Positions 61,187-64,000 of a DNA stretch of 64,000 nt are shown here, in pieces; position 1 is the first letter of the stretch, and each line of letters begins with the position of its first letter. The stretch lies in contig CBDCZB010000005.1 of assembly GCA_965224415.1 (NCBI GenBank), positions 372,001 through 436,000 on the forward strand. The letters are read 5' to 3'. This DNA comes from DAOUJI01 sp965224415 (GTDB taxonomy: Bacteria; Chloroflexota; Dehalococcoidia; Lucifugimonadales; JAGWBF01). Both the position numbers and the translations under genes were made by a program. The notes under the pieces are model-generated. The model saw only the letters and a list, made by a program, of their open reading frames with translations, was not told the origin of the DNA and made no database searches.

Positions 61187-61993
61187 TCAGCCGCTGAGAA
61201 GCCTGCCCTCGCACCCGGCCAGAGCCGCCTCCAACAGGGGGATGTTGGCGTCGTCGGTGAGGCCCGTGTTGATGGGCGTCACCGAAATCATGTTGTTGAG
61301 GACCGCCCACAGGTCCGTGCCTTCTTCCTGCTCCCGTTCCTTGAACACAGGCACATCCCGGTTGATGCGGTAGGTCATGCTGCGGATGTCCTCATCCTCC
61401 TTCACCGACTCACCATAGCTGCGCCGCCCCAGCCTCGTCACCCTGATTCCCTTCAGGTTCTCGACCGGCTCGTTGGGCAGGTTCACGTTGACCAGCGTCG
61501 GAGGCAGACTCGCTCCGTTCTTCAGTCCCTCGACCACGACGTCCAGGAAGGCCGCGGCAACGTCGTAGCGGGTGTCCCTGAGGGCGCCCACCGATATGGC
61601 GATGGACGGGCATCCTCGGACGTATCCCTGAAGCGCTGCGCCCACCGTGCCAGATATAAGCACATCCTCGCCCAGGTTGGAACCCTGGTTTATCCCCGAC
61701 ACCACCAGGTCGACAGGCCCGGCCAGCTGCTCCAGTGCCAGGACGGCGGCGTCCGCCGGGGTGCCCTCGATAGAGTACGCCTCAATTTCGTGGGGCCCCT
61801 TTTCCACCAGCGGGTCGACCTGAAAGACCCGCAGGGGCCTCCGCAGGGTAAGGGATGCTCCGACTCCGCTGTGGTCCCGGTCTGGAGCCGCCACGCACAC
61901 ATCGCCGTGGAGCTTCAAGGCGTCCACAGCCGCCCAAAGCCCCGGGGCCCTGAATCCATCGTCGTTAGTGACCAGTATCTTCAACTCTCTCAC
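61187..61993 (-). CDS. surE: 5'/3'-nucleotidase SurE
   Basis: SurE is a metal-dependent nucleotidase and stationary-phase survival protein. The 268 residues start MRELKILVTNDDGFRAPGLW, with the NDD metal ligands, then VCVAAPDRDHSGVGASLTLR, VDLVVSGINQGSNLGEDVLI and TVGAALQGYVRGCPSIAISV, all SurE signatures. Monocistronic and outside the island. Confidence 0.95.
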   Translation of the reverse strand: MRELKILVTNDDGFRAPGLWAAVDALKLHGDVCVAAPDRDHSGVGASLTLRRPLRVFQVDPLVEKGPHEIEAYSIEGTPADAAVLALEQLAGPVDLVVSGINQGSNLGEDVLISGTVGAALQGYVRGCPSIAISVGALRDTRYDVAAAFLDVVVEGLKNGASLPPTLVNVNLPNEPVENLKGIRVTRLGRRSYGESVKEDEDIRSMTYRINRDVPVFKEREQEEGTDLWAVLNNMISVTPINTGLTDDANIPLLEAALAGCEGRLLSG

Positions 61994-62123
61994 CTGACCC
62001 TATATCACACGTTCAGCTCGCCATCGAAACCGTACCCTGAGTTGCTTTTTGCCTTGCGCTCTTCACTAGGCTCCCGACTTCTGTCGACGCTAGCCAAGTA
62101 GAAGTGATATTCCCGCATAGGGG

Positions 62124-62174
62124 CAAATGTAACTTATTGGCCTAAAAGTTACAAATTGGCCGAACAAATGTAAC
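62124..62174. repeat. Short interleaved repeat between surE and tRNA-Met
   Basis: CAAATGTAAC occurs at 62124-62133 and again at 62165-62174; between them TTATTGGCC and AAATTGGCC repeat, and GTTAC occurs inverted. This AT-rich 50-bp block contrasts with its surroundings. It may be an operator or an old transposon end. Confidence 0.4.
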
Positions 62175-62268
62175 CTGCGTTGCTTTTTTGACGGTCTGGT
62201 AGACGGACGTTCTGCGTATACTGCAGATGGTGGCCGGAGAAGCTCCGGAGAGGCAAGGAGGGGACTGT

Positions 62269-62343
62269 TGGTGGCAACGGGTGGGTTCGAACCACCGACC
62301 TAGCGCTTATGAAGCGCCCGCTCTGCCCCTGAGCTACGTTGCC
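62269..62343 (-). tRNA. tRNA-Met (CAT)
   Basis: Minus-strand 75-nt cloverleaf with acceptor GGCAACG/CGTTGCC, D-arm GCTC/GAGC, anticodon stem GGCGC/GCGCT around loop TTCATAA (anticodon CAT), T-arm GGTGG-TTCGAAC-CCACC and encoded CCA. Full G1-C72 pairing excludes an initiator. Elongator Met is likely; a lysidine-modified Ile tRNA cannot be ruled out. Confidence 0.93.
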
Positions 62344-62514
62344 ACAACCCGGGCTTTTGTAAGAAGGGCTGCCGACGTGACGCCAGCAGTCCCCGGATTT
62401 CCAATGTAACCATACAGCCTTACGCCTGTCAACGCGCACGACACCCCTCTGCTGGACACCCTGCCGCCGCCGTTTTATAGTCTCCTGAACAGGCGCTTTG
62501 AGGAGGCTTGCTCT

Positions 62515-63699
62515 ATGGCCCTTTCGGAGAAGGTGGCACGGTTCGTTGAAGAGGGCGGGTGGATCAGGAAGATGTTCGAGGCGGGCATCTCCCTGAAGCA
62601 GCAGTACGGTGACGACAAGGTGTTCGACCTCTCCCTGGGCAACCCCGTAGTGGAGCCGCCCGCCGAGTTCAGGGCGGAGCTCCAACGCCTGGCCGCCAGC
62701 GAAACGCCGGGCATGCACCGCTACATGCCCAACGCGGGCTACGCCGACACCCGGGAGGCCGTGGCCGCAGGGATACGGGAGGAGGCAGGGGTGGACATGA
62801 CCGGCGCCGAAATCGTCATGACCGCAGGCGCCGCCGCCGGACTCAACGTAGCCCTCAAGACCATCCTGAATCCCGGGGACGAGGTTATCATCTTCGCCCC
62901 TTATTTCGTGGAGTACGTCTACTACACAGACAACCACGGCGGAGTGCCCGTCACAGCTCCCACCGACGCTGCGTTTCAGCCGGACCTGGCGGCACTGGAG
63001 GGCCTCATAACGCCCAAAACCAGGGCCGTGCTAATCAACTCACCGAACAACCCGTCGGGAGCAGTGTACGGGTCCGACACGCTCGCAGAACTGGGAGACC
63101 TTCTGCGCGTGAAGAGCGCTCAGTTCGACTCGGAGATATTCCTGATTAGCGACGAGCCCTACCGTCGCATCATCTTCGACGGCCTTTCATACCCCCACGT
63201 CTATCCCCACTACGAGACATCGATGGTGGTCCACTCCCACGCCAAGGACCTAGCCCTCCCCGGCGAGCGCATCGGGTACATTGCGGTGAATCCGGCCTAC
63301 GAGGGGAAATCAGACTTGGCCGACGGCCTGACCTTCTGCAACCGCATCCTGGGCATAGTCAACGCACCCGCCCTCATGCAGCATGTGGTGAAGGTGCTGC
63401 AAGGCGTCACCGTGGACGTGTCGGACTACCAGCGAAAGCGGGACTTCATCCACGGCGCTTTGACGGACTTGGGGTACGACTGCTTCAGGCCCCAGGGAGC
63501 TTTCTACCTGTTCCCAAAGGCTCCCGGAGAGGACGACCTGGCCTTCGTGGATGAACTGCAGCGCTACAACGTGCTGGTGGTCCCAGGACGGGGCTTCGGG
63601 CAACCGGGCCACTTCCGGGTGTCCTACTGCCTAGAGGATCGGGTTCTGGAAGGCTCTCTGGAAGGGTTCGCTACAGCGGCAAGGCGGTTCGGGCTATAG
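62515..63699 (+). CDS. Class I/II pyridoxal-phosphate aminotransferase
   Basis: A 394-residue fold-type I aminotransferase. FDLSLGNPVVEPPAEFRAEL is the N-terminal motif, then HRYMPNAGYADTREAVAAGI, INSPNNPSGAVYGSDTLAEL, LISDEPYRRIIFDG and the PLP lysine in VVHSHAKDLALPGERIGYIA. PQGAFYLFPKAPGEDDLAFV is the C-terminal substrate-arm region, ending GHFRVSYCLEDRVLEGSLEG. Resembles aspartate/aromatic-type aminotransferases; substrate is not settled. ATG 62515 is preceded by GAGGAGGCTTGCTCT. Confidence 0.92.
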   Translation: MALSEKVARFVEEGGWIRKMFEAGISLKQQYGDDKVFDLSLGNPVVEPPAEFRAELQRLAASETPGMHRYMPNAGYADTREAVAAGIREEAGVDMTGAEIVMTAGAAAGLNVALKTILNPGDEVIIFAPYFVEYVYYTDNHGGVPVTAPTDAAFQPDLAALEGLITPKTRAVLINSPNNPSGAVYGSDTLAELGDLLRVKSAQFDSEIFLISDEPYRRIIFDGLSYPHVYPHYETSMVVHSHAKDLALPGERIGYIAVNPAYEGKSDLADGLTFCNRILGIVNAPALMQHVVKVLQGVTVDVSDYQRKRDFIHGALTDLGYDCFRPQGAFYLFPKAPGEDDLAFVDELQRYNVLVVPGRGFGQPGHFRVSYCLEDRVLEGSLEGFATAARRFGL

Positions 63700-63742
63700 A
63701 AGTTTGGATGGCGGTGATTCCTGCTGTGGCCGTCTCTGATGG

Positions 63743-64000
63743 TCACTCTGCGCTATCATTCACCAAGCCCGTGATGTCCTTCCAGCCGTATGACAGTTCC
63801 GCGACGTTTACACAACCAATCTCTACAGTCCTCTGGCCAACCTCCTGACCTCCCAACGACTCGTAGAACCGACAGGCGGAGCGATTTTCCTCGAAGGTCC
63901 ACACCAACATTGAGTCTACCCCGCTGTCTAGGAGGCACCGAGCTACGGCTGAAACAAGGCGCCGACCCACACCCTTACGCTGATGCTCTTCGAGCAGGTA
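63743..64000 (-). CDS. GNAT acetyltransferase (partial)
   Basis: The C-terminal part of a GNAT N-acetyltransferase, running off the window. In frame to the edge it reads YLLEEHQRKGVGRRLVSAVA, the acetyl-CoA pyrophosphate loop (Q/R-x-x-G-x-G), then MLVWTFEENRSACRFYESLG, the motif B helix with the usual Asn and Tyr. The N-terminus lies beyond 64000. Substrate is unknown. Confidence 0.88.
   Translation of the reverse strand, partial: YLLEEHQRKGVGRRLVSAVARCLLDSGVDSMLVWTFEENRSACRFYESLGGQEVGQRTVEIGCVNVAELSYGWKDITGLVNDSAE

Overview
The window looks like a piece of an uncultured Chloroflexota chromosome, most likely from a Dehalococcoidia/SAR202-type lineage. This is inferred from gene content only: GC-rich DNA, a Baeyer-Villiger flavin monooxygenase, an F420/LLM-type oxidoreductase, a CaiB/BaiF CoA transferase, short EF-Ts, and secreted LRR and repeat lipoproteins. 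No 16S rRNA gene is present, so the placement is an inference.

Layout. 1-9.5 kb (minus strand): a long translation, envelope and isoprenoid cluster, rpsB-tsf-pyrH-frr-uppS-cdsA-dxr-rseP, then a small PIN-type toxin-antitoxin pair, ispG and a partial zinc-ribbon membrane protein. 9.5-18 kb: metabolic genes (LLM oxidoreductase, dCTP deaminase/dUTPase-like protein, two GYD proteins, alpha/beta hydrolase, ferredoxin, malate synthase, aldo/keto reductase, CoA transferase). A strong promoter then precedes a possible structured RNA. 18-26.6 kb: selB, hemW, ychF, holA, an oligopeptide ABC ATPase, a PHP protein and an endo/exonuclease-family protein. 26.7-30 kb: a pyrR-pyrB-carA operon behind a canonical PyrR attenuator; PyrB carries a PyrI-like zinc domain. 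30-35.4 kb: a complete branched-chain amino-acid-type ABC importer operon (livJHMGF-like). 35.4-52.1 kb: RCC1-like gene debris, lipoproteins, an EamA transporter, the monooxygenase, a large secreted LRR gene split by an IS630 element, panD with two methyltransferases, a ~1 kb gene-poor stretch, DegV, and a repeat-bearing lipoprotein with an HExxH peptidase motif.

52,170-61,021 is a genomic island. It is bounded by a 15-bp direct repeat identical to the CCA end of tRNA-Ala(CGC). It carries a frameshifted tyrosine integrase next to the tRNA, an hsdM-MntA-HepT-MntA cluster cut off by an IS3 element, four tandem ~295-bp repeats, and an AT-rich control region. That region leads into a compact HTH regulator / A_AAA_AAG frameshift gene / AlpA operon. 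Downstream are surE, tRNA-Met, an aminotransferase and a partial GNAT acetyltransferase.

The core genes read as intact. Frameshifts cluster in mobile DNA (IS630, IS3, integrase, the HTH-AlpA operon), so some may be programmed or genuine decay rather than general sequencing error. The strongest candidates for new biology are the HTH / frameshift gene / AlpA module, the HsdM-linked double-nucleotidyltransferase HEPN cluster, the WVQDGI-repeat metallopeptidase lipoprotein, the tandem repeat array, and the promoter-driven RNA beside selB.
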